From assembly GCA_023230825.1 (NCBI GenBank), contig JALNWO010000050.1, positions 1 to 10,456 on the forward strand: a DNA stretch of 10,456 nucleotides, written 5' to 3'. Source of the DNA: Acholeplasmataceae bacterium (lineage in GTDB: Bacteria; Bacillota_I; Bacilli_A; Acholeplasmatales; Acholeplasmataceae). Shown here one piece after another: positions 1 through 10,456 of the stretch (positions are counted from its first letter, which is position 1; each line of letters starts with the position of its first letter). A program made the translations under genes and the position numbers. The notes under the pieces were generated by a model. That model was not told the DNA's origin and ran no database searches. It saw only the letters and a program-made list of their open reading frames with translations.

Positions 1-183
1 AATAATTGCTAAAACGACAACAACAATCCCGACTTTAAAGAAAAGGGCTTCATTTTTAGTCATTGGTTGTTTTTCTTTTTTCTTTTGTGTAACTGGTTGA
101 CTCGTTTTTTTAGGAGTCGGTTGAGTGATTGGTTCTTTTGCTTGGGGCTTTGTTTTTTTCTTTTTATTCACTTTTTTAGCCAT
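1..183 (-). CDS. N-terminal part of an unidentified lysine-rich single-span (or more) membrane protein, cut by the window edge
   Basis: An open frame starts at the ATG at 183-181 and runs off the window after 61 codons without a stop. The first 43 residues are very basic and polar, with about 15 lysines and many Pro, Gln and Thr, so this part is probably a disordered cytoplasmic tail. From about residue 51 a hydrophobic stretch begins (VGIVVVVLAII), which looks like the start of a membrane helix. The start is supported by AGGATGTGA at 190-198, six nucleotides before the ATG, and by a promoter-like sequence further upstream. It lies 78 nt after acpS on the same strand. I do not recognise the family; the visible part has no conserved motif, and low-complexity tails like this evolve fast. 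The frame itself is fairly sure; the function is unknown. Confidence 0.72.
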   Translation of the reverse strand, partial: MAKKVNKKKKTKPQAKEPITQPTPKKTSQPVTQKKKEKQPMTKNEALFFKVGIVVVVLAII

Positions 184-208
184 GTTGTGTCACATCCTAT
201 CCTTAAAA

Positions 209-237
209 ATTATACCTAAATTTATGAAGAAATACAA
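209..237 (-). promoter_or_regulatory. Promoter candidate for the partial membrane protein gene
   Basis: On the minus strand a perfect TATAAT lies at 214-209. TTGTAT, at 237-232, is separated from it by 17 bp and matches the first three bases of the -35 consensus. Transcription would begin near 202, giving a leader of about 19 nt that contains the Shine-Dalgarno sequence at 190-198. The element sits in the largest intergenic gap of the window (184-261), which has no other obvious feature. AT-rich DNA produces such matches by chance, so this is a reasonable but unproven call. Confidence 0.5.
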
Positions 238-261
238 CTGAAGAAGAGATTATGTGAAAAG

Positions 262-639
262 TTATTGCTCAGTTGAATGACTTTCCCTTTTTTCAATGAC
301 ACAATAAGCAATTGCGTAATCTTCGGTATGGGTAATTGTTATATGAACTGCTTGATTGGTAGGAAAATGATTTGAGATGACGTAGGGTTTTCCATTCTCA
401 TCATTAAGGATTGAAAAATCTTTATAGTTGGTCGTTCCTTCTCCTTTAGAGATGGCCTTAAAAATAGCTTCTTTCGCAGCAAAACGACCGCCTATATAAG
501 CAAGCTTTGTTTTTTCATCATTAATTTGTTGATAGATGATTTTTTCTGATTCACTTAAAACACGACTTACATAAGGTTCTGTCGTCCATTGTTTGATGCG
601 TTTTAAATCAACCAAGTCAATTCCCATTCCTAAAATCAT
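262..639 (-). CDS. acpS: Holo-[acyl-carrier-protein] synthase (AcpS)
   Basis: AcpS is a cytoplasmic enzyme that transfers 4'-phosphopantetheine from coenzyme A to a serine of acyl carrier protein, switching it on for fatty acid and lipid synthesis. The 125 residues match the usual length of this trimeric family. GIDLVDLKRI at residues 6-15 carries the metal-binding Asp8, GRFAAKEAIFKA at 51-62 carries the second metal ligand Glu57, and ITHTEDYAIAYC at 102-113 is the conserved C-terminal strand. The start at 639 overlaps the whiA stop by 4 bp (ATGA) and has AGTAGGA eight nucleotides upstream, so translation is probably coupled to whiA. A second ATG at 627 would remove only four residues but lacks this spacing. 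The last ten residues form a polar tail. No terminator hairpin is visible after the stop. Confidence 0.95.
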   Translation of the reverse strand: MILGMGIDLVDLKRIKQWTTEPYVSRVLSESEKIIYQQINDEKTKLAYIGGRFAAKEAIFKAISKGEGTTNYKDFSILNDENGKPYVISNHFPTNQAVHITITHTEDYAIAYCVIEKRESHSTEQ

Positions 640-1577
640 TCGATATTCCTACTTTCACGAATTTGTTCGGCCAGTTGTTTAATTTTTGTTAAGCGGTGAT
701 TTAAACCCGATTTACTCAGTGGTTCTTCGTAAACTGATTCATACATCTCACTTAATTCACTTAAGGGAATATCGGGATAATCTTTTCTTAAGCTCATCAC
801 AGATAAAAGTTTTTCATCAATATCATCTTTATCGATAAATGATTCAATTAATTTAATATCTCTAATTTGTTTTTGAGCGGTTACGAGAGTTTTCTTTTCA
901 TTCGCAATTTCACAATTAATAACGCGATTAATAGAATTGTTAAAATCTCTTTTAATCCGGATATCTTCAAATTTAAAGACCGAATTTTGAGCACCTGTGA
1001 GTTGAAGAAAATCACTAATTCCTTCTGCGTCCTTAAGATAGCAAATGTATCCTTTTCTTCTTCGCGTTATTTTTGCGTTTAAGTTAAAGTGATTCATTAG
1101 CTTTTGAATAAAAATGATTTGCTCAGGGTTCGTTGAAAAAAGTTCTAAATGATATTCGGCTGTTTTTGGATGGTTCACTGAACCAATGGCTAAAAAAGAC
1201 GCTCTTAAATATGCTTTTTTCGCTTCAACAGATTGCGTGAATAATTCTTGGTTTTCTGTTTGATGGTCTAAGTAGTTGTGTTCATTCATAATTTTATCAA
1301 CAGGTGATAAGATTTCGATTAAAACAGTTGGTCTTCTTTTTAGCTTCGTTGATTTTTGTGTCATTAAGCGTGTTTCTGCTTGGTAGAGTGTTCTTGACAA
1401 CTGTAAAAACCGTTTCGCAACGGTTGGATTGGTTGTTTTAAAAACAAATGTTTTTTGTTTGTTTTCAATATGTAATTCAGTTTGAAGATTCAAGAAAGCT
1501 GAAAACTCGGCTAATTGTTCTTCAAGATCAACTGGAACGGTAACCAGTTCTGCTTTTACAGTTTTTGCAAAACTCAT
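636..1577 (-). CDS. whiA: DNA-binding protein WhiA
   Basis: WhiA is a DNA-binding protein of Gram-positive bacteria. In Streptomyces it controls sporulation genes; in Bacillus it influences cell division and chromosome segregation. The protein has 313 residues, the usual length. The N-terminal WhiA domain (about 1-90) is followed by a degenerate LAGLIDADG homing-endonuclease-like fold, visible at AYLRASFLAIGSVNHP (122-137) and continuing through GYICYLKDAEGISDFL (176-191). The C-terminal helix-turn-helix lies at about 265-305, with YPDIPLSELSEMY and GLNHRLTKIKQLAE. The start is one nucleotide after the trxB stop and has GGGAG at 1582-1586, four nucleotides upstream. In Bacillus subtilis whiA follows rapZ and yvcK and precedes crh; here it directly follows trxB and precedes acpS. 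Confidence 0.95.
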   Translation of the reverse strand: MSFAKTVKAELVTVPVDLEEQLAEFSAFLNLQTELHIENKQKTFVFKTTNPTVAKRFLQLSRTLYQAETRLMTQKSTKLKRRPTVLIEILSPVDKIMNEHNYLDHQTENQELFTQSVEAKKAYLRASFLAIGSVNHPKTAEYHLELFSTNPEQIIFIQKLMNHFNLNAKITRRRKGYICYLKDAEGISDFLQLTGAQNSVFKFEDIRIKRDFNNSINRVINCEIANEKKTLVTAQKQIRDIKLIESFIDKDDIDEKLLSVMSLRKDYPDIPLSELSEMYESVYEEPLSKSGLNHRLTKIKQLAEQIRESRNIE

Positions 1578-1578
1578 A

Positions 1579-2493
1579 TTACTCCCACGATTCGATATAT
1601 TTTAACGCATTTTGGGCAGCGATGGCTCCATCAGCCGTTGCGGTTACAACTTGTCTAATTTGTTTGACAATGACATCGCCGGCTGCGTAAATACCAGGGA
1701 TGCTTGTTTCCATTTTTTCGTTTGCGACGATATAGCCAAAATCATTGGTTATTCCTAAGTCTTTAACCATGTCTGAGACTGGAATTAAACCAACATATTC
1801 AAAAACACCGTCTGCGTAAATGGTTTCTTCTTTTCCGTCTTTAGATTCAATTAAAACACCCGCTAGTTCTTCTCCATCTTTTAAAAACTTCTTAACGGTT
1901 GATGAGTATTTAACGTCGACATTTTCATGTCTTAATAAGATGTCCTGAGCTTTTTGGTCAGCAGTTAAATGGGGTAAGTTTTGGACAATTGTCACGTGGG
2001 TTGCAAGTGTGGCTAAGTAACTAGATTCTTCAACTGCACTGTTTCCCCCACCAACAACAACCACTTTTTTATCTTTATATAAAGGGCCATCACAAATCGC
2101 ACACCAGCTAATCCCTTTCATCGCGAGTTCGTCTTCGTTTTCAACACCTAGTCTTCGAGGAACGGAACCTGAAGCGATAATCACAGATTTAGATTCGTAT
2201 GTTTGGCTCGGGGTAATTACTTTTTTAAGGTTTCCTTCAACTTTTACCTCGGTGACATCTTCATAAATGACTTCAACATCTAATTGATATGCATGATCAA
2301 TCATCATTGTCGCAAGTTCATAGCCATGAAGCTTTTTTGCGCCTGTATAGTTTTCAATTTCATCGGTATTCACTAGTTGACCACCTGGTGTATTATTTTC
2401 AAACATCGCAACTTTTAAATTTGCTCTTTTTGCGTAAATCGCTGCCGTAATACCCGCTGGGCCTGCACCGACGATGAGTACATCGTATAACAT
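1579..2493 (-). CDS. trxB: Thioredoxin reductase-like flavoprotein, probably NADH-preferring
   Basis: Low-molecular-weight thioredoxin reductases pass electrons from a nicotinamide nucleotide through FAD and a cysteine pair to thioredoxin in the cytoplasm. I prefer the ATG at 2493 (304 residues) to the one at 2499, because the Shine-Dalgarno sequence AGTAGGA abuts the earlier ATG but lies six nucleotides before this one. Numbered from 2493: FAD-binding GAGPAG at 9-14, redox pair CAIC at 131-134, nucleotide-binding GGGNSAVE at 148-155, and AAGD (270-273) with RQVVTATADGAIAA (280-293) near the C-terminus. The stretch after the second nucleotide motif, at 170-180, reads VQNLPHLTADQ. Typical NADPH enzymes have an HRRxxFRA-type sequence there; this one instead resembles the NADH-using AhpF. 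The AhpF N-terminal domain is absent. Family assignment is sure; the physiological partner is less so. Confidence 0.9.
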   Translation of the reverse strand: MLYDVLIVGAGPAGITAAIYAKRANLKVAMFENNTPGGQLVNTDEIENYTGAKKLHGYELATMMIDHAYQLDVEVIYEDVTEVKVEGNLKKVITPSQTYESKSVIIASGSVPRRLGVENEDELAMKGISWCAICDGPLYKDKKVVVVGGGNSAVEESSYLATLATHVTIVQNLPHLTADQKAQDILLRHENVDVKYSSTVKKFLKDGEELAGVLIESKDGKEETIYADGVFEYVGLIPVSDMVKDLGITNDFGYIVANEKMETSIPGIYAAGDVIVKQIRQVVTATADGAIAAQNALKYIESWE

Positions 2494-2499
2494 TTTCAT

Positions 2500-2506
2500 T
2501 CCTACT
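2500..2506 (-). promoter_or_regulatory. Ribosome binding site that decides the trxB start
   Basis: AGTAGGA on the minus strand directly touches the ATG at 2499, leaving no spacer, but is six nucleotides before the in-frame ATG at 2493. That spacing favours 2493 as the real start and removes two residues from the longest reading. FAD motif positions fit either choice. Confidence 0.7.
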
Positions 2507-2509
2507 TTC

Positions 2510-3142
2510 TTAAAGAAGATCTTTTAAATTTTTTAAATCATCAATGACGTAATCAGGTTGTTCTAAAAGCATTTCTCTTAACCTTGATGAGTACGTCACT
2601 GCACAACTTTGAATGCCTGCATTTTTGGCTGCTTTAATATCATTTTCATGATCGCCAATATAGATTGCTTTGTTTTTGTTTGCTTGAAAAATTTCAATTG
2701 CTTTTAATAATGGATCTGGATGTGGTTTGTGATTTTCAACATCTTCATAACCAATGACGTGGTCCACATCTTCTAATAACCCAGTTAAGTGTAAATGCGA
2801 AACTGCAGCTTTTTTAATTTTTGAAGTGACAACACCAATTTGACATCCTTTTTTTCTTAAATATTGTAAGATCATTTTCGCATTTGGATAAGGATCGATA
2901 CCACCTTTAATTAATGATTCAGAATACTGTCTATAATCAGCAACCATCGTTTCAATCTGGGCAACATCGTCGACGTATTTGCCAAATGTTTCCCACAAAG
3001 TATGTCCTAAAAAGTTATCGACAGTTGTTTCATCCAACACAACATTTGGCAAATACTTTTTAAAAACATATCGAAATGATTCTTTAATCATTTTTGGTGT
3101 TTGAATTAAAGTTCCGTCTAAATCAAAGAGAATTGTTTTCAT
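2510..3142 (-). CDS. ppaX: HAD-superfamily pyrophosphatase, PpaX type
   Basis: PpaX is a cytoplasmic HAD hydrolase that splits pyrophosphate, including that released when HPr kinase/phosphorylase removes phosphate from P-Ser-HPr. The 210 residues show all four HAD motifs: DLDGT at 7-11 (nucleophile Asp7, acid/base Asp9), VVTSK at 104-108, Lys139 in ENHKP, and GDHEND at 163-168. The cap domain features (SFRYVFKKYLP, FLGHTLWETF, MVADYRQY) follow the B. subtilis PpaX pattern as I recall it. The gene is two places after hprK, with lgt between, as in Bacillus apart from yvoD. It overlaps the end of lgt by 20 bp. Its Shine-Dalgarno sequence is weak (GGTG, four nucleotides before the ATG), so translation may depend on coupling. 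A phosphoglycolate phosphatase is the main alternative, since the two are hard to tell apart by motif. Confidence 0.82.
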   Translation of the reverse strand: MKTILFDLDGTLIQTPKMIKESFRYVFKKYLPNVVLDETTVDNFLGHTLWETFGKYVDDVAQIETMVADYRQYSESLIKGGIDPYPNAKMILQYLRKKGCQIGVVTSKIKKAAVSHLHLTGLLEDVDHVIGYEDVENHKPHPDPLLKAIEIFQANKNKAIYIGDHENDIKAAKNAGIQSCAVTYSSRLREMLLEQPDYVIDDLKNLKDLL

Positions 3143-4085
3143 CTGGCACCAACATATCTACATAATATTTTTGATCCTTAAGGAAAATTCTTTTAAGGAT
3201 TAGTAGGAGAACTCCGCCTCCAGCAAATAAAGTGAGAGAAAAGACGACATTAACCTTGAGTCCGAAAATATAAAGTGGATCTTGGCGCATCGGCTCAATA
3301 ATAAGTCCACGGCCAATACCATACCAAATGAGGTAAAGTGCTAATAGGTCACCAACTTTAAGAACTTTTTGGCGTCTAATGATTATAAAGGCAACCAGGC
3401 CAACAAAGTTCCATAAACTTTCATAGAAAAAGGTTGGATGGTATGTGACAGCTAATACAGGGTTTGTCATATTAGTAACAATAAACTTCGGTAAAATTTG
3501 CATAATAAACTGGCTTTCAATAATTGGGCCATGAGCTTCACCATTCATGAAATTGCCCCAGCGGCCAATAATTTGACCAATTAAAAACCCAACAACAATA
3601 ATATCAGCCAAAGCCCAGAAGTTTATTTTCTTCCACTTTGCGAAAAAGATGACGAAGATAAACGTTGTAATAACAGCACCATGGATGGCGAGACCGCCAC
3701 TTGTAATATTAATGACATCTATAAAATTGTTATAATTTGGGGTCGGATCAAATATAACATAATATAAACGTGAACCAATAATAGCGAGGGGAACTGCAAA
3801 TAGTAAGCCATCGTATAAGATTTCAGTGTCCCATCCAATTCGTTTAAACTCTTGAAATGAAAAGACAGCTGCAATAACAATGCCTGTTAAAATGAAAACC
3901 GCATACCAAGCAATCTCAGCGAATCCTAAATTAATTGCTGTTTTATTCGCACTTTGGTTAATCGATGTATCCATCGGAGAACCATTTAATGATGTTACCG
4001 CGATAATAACAATAAGTAAGAAAGCAAGTAAGCTTCCCCCATATACATACAATTCTTTTTTATGTTTTTTAATTTTTTCAATCAT
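3123..4085 (-). CDS. lgt: Prolipoprotein diacylglyceryl transferase (Lgt) with an extra N-terminal membrane segment
   Basis: Lgt is an integral membrane enzyme that moves a diacylglyceryl group from phosphatidylglycerol to the lipobox cysteine of prolipoproteins, the first step of lipoprotein maturation. Diagnostic segments are IIGSRLYYVIF (102-112), GGLAIHGA (130-137), the signature GRWGNFMNGEAHG (174-186) with Arg175, Asn178 and Glu183, and HPTFFYESLWN. The frame is open to 4151, but the ATG at 4085 is chosen because it follows a strong Shine-Dalgarno sequence and overlaps hprK by only 8 bp. This gives 320 residues, about 50 more than usual; the surplus is N-terminal, with a lysine-rich start and an added hydrophobic helix at about 12-33. 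An internal ATG at 3974 would give a normal-length protein but has no purine-rich sequence before it. Downstream, ppaX overlaps by 20 bp. Confidence 0.95.
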   Translation of the reverse strand: MIEKIKKHKKELYVYGGSLLAFLLIVIIAVTSLNGSPMDTSINQSANKTAINLGFAEIAWYAVFILTGIVIAAVFSFQEFKRIGWDTEILYDGLLFAVPLAIIGSRLYYVIFDPTPNYNNFIDVINITSGGLAIHGAVITTFIFVIFFAKWKKINFWALADIIVVGFLIGQIIGRWGNFMNGEAHGPIIESQFIMQILPKFIVTNMTNPVLAVTYHPTFFYESLWNFVGLVAFIIIRRQKVLKVGDLLALYLIWYGIGRGLIIEPMRQDPLYIFGLKVNVVFSLTLFAGGGVLLLILKRIFLKDQKYYVDMLVPDENNSL

Positions 4086-5019
4086 CTTCTCTTTCCTCTT
4101 TTGGTGTTCTAGCTTTGATAGATACTTTTTCAACGAGATCTTTCGCGGCATTGTAGCCTAAATATTTGAGTTTTTGATTCATCGCAGCACTTTCTACTAA
4201 GGTTGCGACGTTTCTTCCTGGTAAAATTGGAATGGTAATTTTGGATATATCTGTATTAAAGTATCTAACCGTTTCCGTTTCAATTCCTAAGCGGTCGTAC
4301 TGCTTGCCTTTTTTCCAGTGTTCAAGCTCGACGATGAGCCTGAGCTTTTTATTTTCGCGATAAGCACCGGCCCCAAACATTGAGACAACATCAACGATAC
4401 CGATACCTCTCACTTCAATATATCTTTCTAAAATTTTTGGAGCACTACCAATTAAAGTACCTGCAGATTGTTCATATAAATCAACACGGTCGTCACCAAT
4501 TAGGATATGACCTCTTTTGATTAATTCCAGTGCCGTTTCACTTTTACCAATGCCTGATTTACCGGTAATAAGGGTTCCCATGCCGTGGATATCGAGAAGA
4601 ACGCCGTGAACGCTAATCCGTGGTGCCAATTCAGCATGCAAGTACGCATATAGTCTTGAACTAAGGGCAGTTGTTCTTTCAGAACTCTTCAAAATCGCCA
4701 CATTATGCCGATTTCCTAATTTTACAAAAAAGTCATCAACTTGAACATTTGTTGAAAAAATCACCGCTGGTGGTTTTTGTTTTAGCATGTTTTCAACACG
4801 TTCGTGACGAGTATCTTCTGGGAGCTGTTTAATAAATTGGTATTCTTTCGAGCCAATTAAAACCACACGTTCTTTATCAAAAAACTCAAGAAAACCCGCA
4901 AGCTCTACGCCAGGTCTAGAAATCATTTCTACCTTAATAATATTTTCTAAACTTTTTTGATTTGATTTTAAAGCCAAATCTAAATCTTGAACCATTTTCT
5001 TAACTTTTAAAGTCATCAT
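4078..5019 (-). CDS. hprK: HPr kinase/phosphorylase
   Basis: HprK phosphorylates the PTS carrier HPr on a serine using ATP or pyrophosphate, and reverses this with inorganic phosphate to release pyrophosphate; in Bacillota this governs carbon catabolite control. The 313 residues fit the family. The N-terminal domain spans about 1-130. The catalytic domain has His138 in RISVHG, the P-loop GKSGIGKS at 153-160 followed by Glu161, Asp176-Asp177 in IGDDRVD, the signature RGIGIVDV at 204-211, and the C-terminal LPGRNVATLVE loop at 266-276. All expected catalytic residues are present. Two ATGs stand in tandem at 5019 and 5016; GGAGG at 5026-5030 suits either (6 or 9 nt). The first overlaps the preceding stop as ATGA. 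The gene lies between a YvlD-like gene and lgt, as in B. subtilis. An HPr gene is not in the window. Confidence 0.97.
   Translation of the reverse strand: MMTLKVKKMVQDLDLALKSNQKSLENIIKVEMISRPGVELAGFLEFFDKERVVLIGSKEYQFIKQLPEDTRHERVENMLKQKPPAVIFSTNVQVDDFFVKLGNRHNVAILKSSERTTALSSRLYAYLHAELAPRISVHGVLLDIHGMGTLITGKSGIGKSETALELIKRGHILIGDDRVDLYEQSAGTLIGSAPKILERYIEVRGIGIVDVVSMFGAGAYRENKKLRLIVELEHWKKGKQYDRLGIETETVRYFNTDISKITIPILPGRNVATLVESAAMNQKLKYLGYNAAKDLVEKVSIKARTPKEEREDD
4091..4099 (-). promoter_or_regulatory. Ribosome binding site that decides the lgt start
   Basis: On the minus strand AGAGGAAAG lies just before the ATG at 4085, with GAGG at 4098-4095 nine nucleotides from it. It sits inside the final codons of hprK. 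It supports 4085 over the upstream ATG at 4151 (deep inside hprK) and over the internal ATG at 3974, whose upstream sequence is pyrimidine-rich. Confidence 0.7.
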
Positions 5020-5549
5020 TGTTTGCCTCCAAAAAGTTTAATGGGTTTTAAATATAACCATCGGCGAAGATAAACCGATAAAATAAATCTAAAAATAGTA
5101 AAACCAACTGAGAAGACGATAAGTTGGATGGTTCCTATAAAACTGAAACCTTCAACAAAATACAAACTAATAAACATTAATATCAGTATTTGAATAAGTA
5201 CTGAAATGGTTCCCATCGATAGCAACATGACTCTCATAAAGTAACGGAACATTAAAATTTTAATGAAGTTCTCAATCAAAGTCAATAATAATATCGCAAG
5301 AACAAAACTTAAAACATCAAGTGATTCCACAAGCGGATACTGAACACCAATAGCAATCCCTAAGACAGCTGCGCTCATTAAAAAATTGACGAATGTCGAT
5401 AAAATCATATGAACAAAATAATTTCGATGAAGTAAAAAACCAAAAATGATTGCGGTGTTTTTACTATCTTGACTATCTTCTTCTTTTAATTTTTCTAAGA
5501 GTTCTTGAAGTTCTTCTTCAGGCGTCTTTTTAGGATCCTTTTCGTTCAT
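5016..5549 (-). CDS. Four-helix membrane protein, probably YvlD-like (phage holin superfamily IV type)
   Basis: The protein has 177 residues. The first 30 are highly charged and helix-prone (EEELQELLEKLKEED), followed by about four hydrophobic segments near 46-70, 77-100, 105-131 and 135-161 and a basic C-terminus ending FGGKQ. There is no signal peptide cleavage motif. The spacing of the helices, with LTLIENFIKILM in the second and SMGTISVLIQ leading the third, resembles the YvlD/holin superfamily IV pattern. B. subtilis has yvlD just before hprK, which supports this, but residue identity is low and the assignment is inference. The name 'holin' reflects topology and does not imply cell lysis; the role of YvlD proteins is unclear. 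Start: AGGGAG at 5555-5560, five nucleotides upstream. Its stop overlaps the hprK start by 4 bp. Confidence 0.85.
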   Translation of the reverse strand: MNEKDPKKTPEEELQELLEKLKEEDSQDSKNTAIIFGFLLHRNYFVHMILSTFVNFLMSAAVLGIAIGVQYPLVESLDVLSFVLAILLLTLIENFIKILMFRYFMRVMLLSMGTISVLIQILILMFISLYFVEGFSFIGTIQLIVFSVGFTIFRFILSVYLRRWLYLKPIKLFGGKQ

Positions 5550-5565
5550 GATCGCTCCCTTTCTT

Positions 5566-5574
5566 ATTATAACA
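5566..5574 (-). promoter_or_regulatory. Extended -10 promoter candidate before the YvlD-like gene and hprK
   Basis: The 43-nt gap after uvrA contains TGTTATAAT on the minus strand, an exact TGnTATAAT extended -10 element. A partial -35 (ATGACC, four of six matches) lies at 5596-5591 with a long 19-bp spacer and overlaps the uvrA stop codon. Transcription would begin near 5559, only about 10 nt before the start codon and within the Shine-Dalgarno sequence. The perfect hexamer in the only gap of this half of the window is suggestive; the very short leader argues for caution. Confidence 0.45.
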
Positions 5575-5592
5575 AAATTAGTTTAGTTTTGG

Positions 5593-10414
<4,822 letters not shown>

Positions 10415-10456
10415 CTAAAAATGCCGTTTATCCTTTTGGATTTATCGTTTTTTCCT

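Noticed and set aside
184..238. GTTGT/ACAAC inverted pair bracketing the promoter at 209-237 as an operator
   Set aside because: Five-base arms about 45 bp apart are expected by chance; there is no central symmetry or known regulator match.
3728..3736. Plus-strand TGTTATAAT inside lgt, a possible antisense promoter
   Set aside because: It falls on codons for an ordinary loop (around NYNN), no -35 is found at 16-18 bp, and no plus-strand gene follows. Likely chance in AT-rich DNA.
4086..4151. Longer lgt reading starting at 4151
   Set aside because: It would lie 74 bp inside hprK, adds a basic stretch not expected in the family, and the ATG at 4085 has a much better Shine-Dalgarno sequence.
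5573..5591. CAAAA...TTTTG inverted repeat after uvrA as a terminator
   Set aside because: It is a five-pair, nearly all-AT stem with no U-tract, and it overlaps the more convincing -10 element.
10430..10441. Palindrome ATCC-TTTT-GGAT upstream of ligA as a terminator
   Set aside because: The stem is only four base pairs and is not extended; on the minus strand there is no run of T directly after it.

Overview
The window is AT-rich bacterial DNA, and every convincing gene lies on the minus strand. Read in that direction (high to low coordinate), the order is ligA, uvrA, a four-helix membrane protein resembling YvlD, hprK, lgt, ppaX, trxB, whiA, acpS and the start of an unidentified membrane protein cut by the window edge. 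HPr kinase/phosphorylase, PpaX and WhiA together point to Bacillota or a relative. Six genes end in TGA, so TGA is a stop here; this excludes the Mycoplasma/Spiroplasma code but not Acholeplasma-like, Izemoplasma-like, Haloplasma-like or Erysipelotrichia-like bacteria. The compact, trimmed gene set suits such a lineage, but the placement is inference.

Layout. Positions 10378-5593 hold two DNA maintenance genes, ligA and uvrA, overlapping by 8 bp. After a 43-nt gap, positions 5549-3123 hold the YvlD-like protein, hprK and lgt, chained by 4- and 8-bp overlaps. Positions 3142-262 hold ppaX, trxB, whiA and acpS, with a 20-bp overlap, a short gap, a 1-nt gap and a 4-bp overlap. A 78-nt gap with a promoter-like sequence then leads to the partial gene at 183-1. 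No intergenic stretch reaches 100 nt, and I see no tRNA, rRNA, CRISPR array, insertion sequence, prophage or factor-independent terminator.

How the genes work together. HprK phosphorylates HPr on a serine and can reverse this by phosphorolysis, which releases pyrophosphate; PpaX is the pyrophosphatase linked to that reaction. Lgt adds the lipid to prolipoproteins. TrxB supplies reduced thiol carriers, WhiA is a DNA-binding protein linked to division and chromosome segregation, and AcpS activates acyl carrier protein for lipid synthesis. The run from the YvlD-like gene to whiA resembles the Bacillus subtilis region yvlD-hprK-lgt-ppaX ... trxB-rapZ-yvcK-whiA, but rapZ and yvcK are missing between trxB and whiA, and acpS rather than crh follows whiA.

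This is essentially a housekeeping region and I found no undescribed system. Details worth checking are a thioredoxin reductase whose second nucleotide-binding site looks NADH-type rather than NADPH-type, a UvrA zinc module missing one cysteine, an Lgt with an extra N-terminal membrane segment, and promoter-like sequences placed unusually close to start codons.
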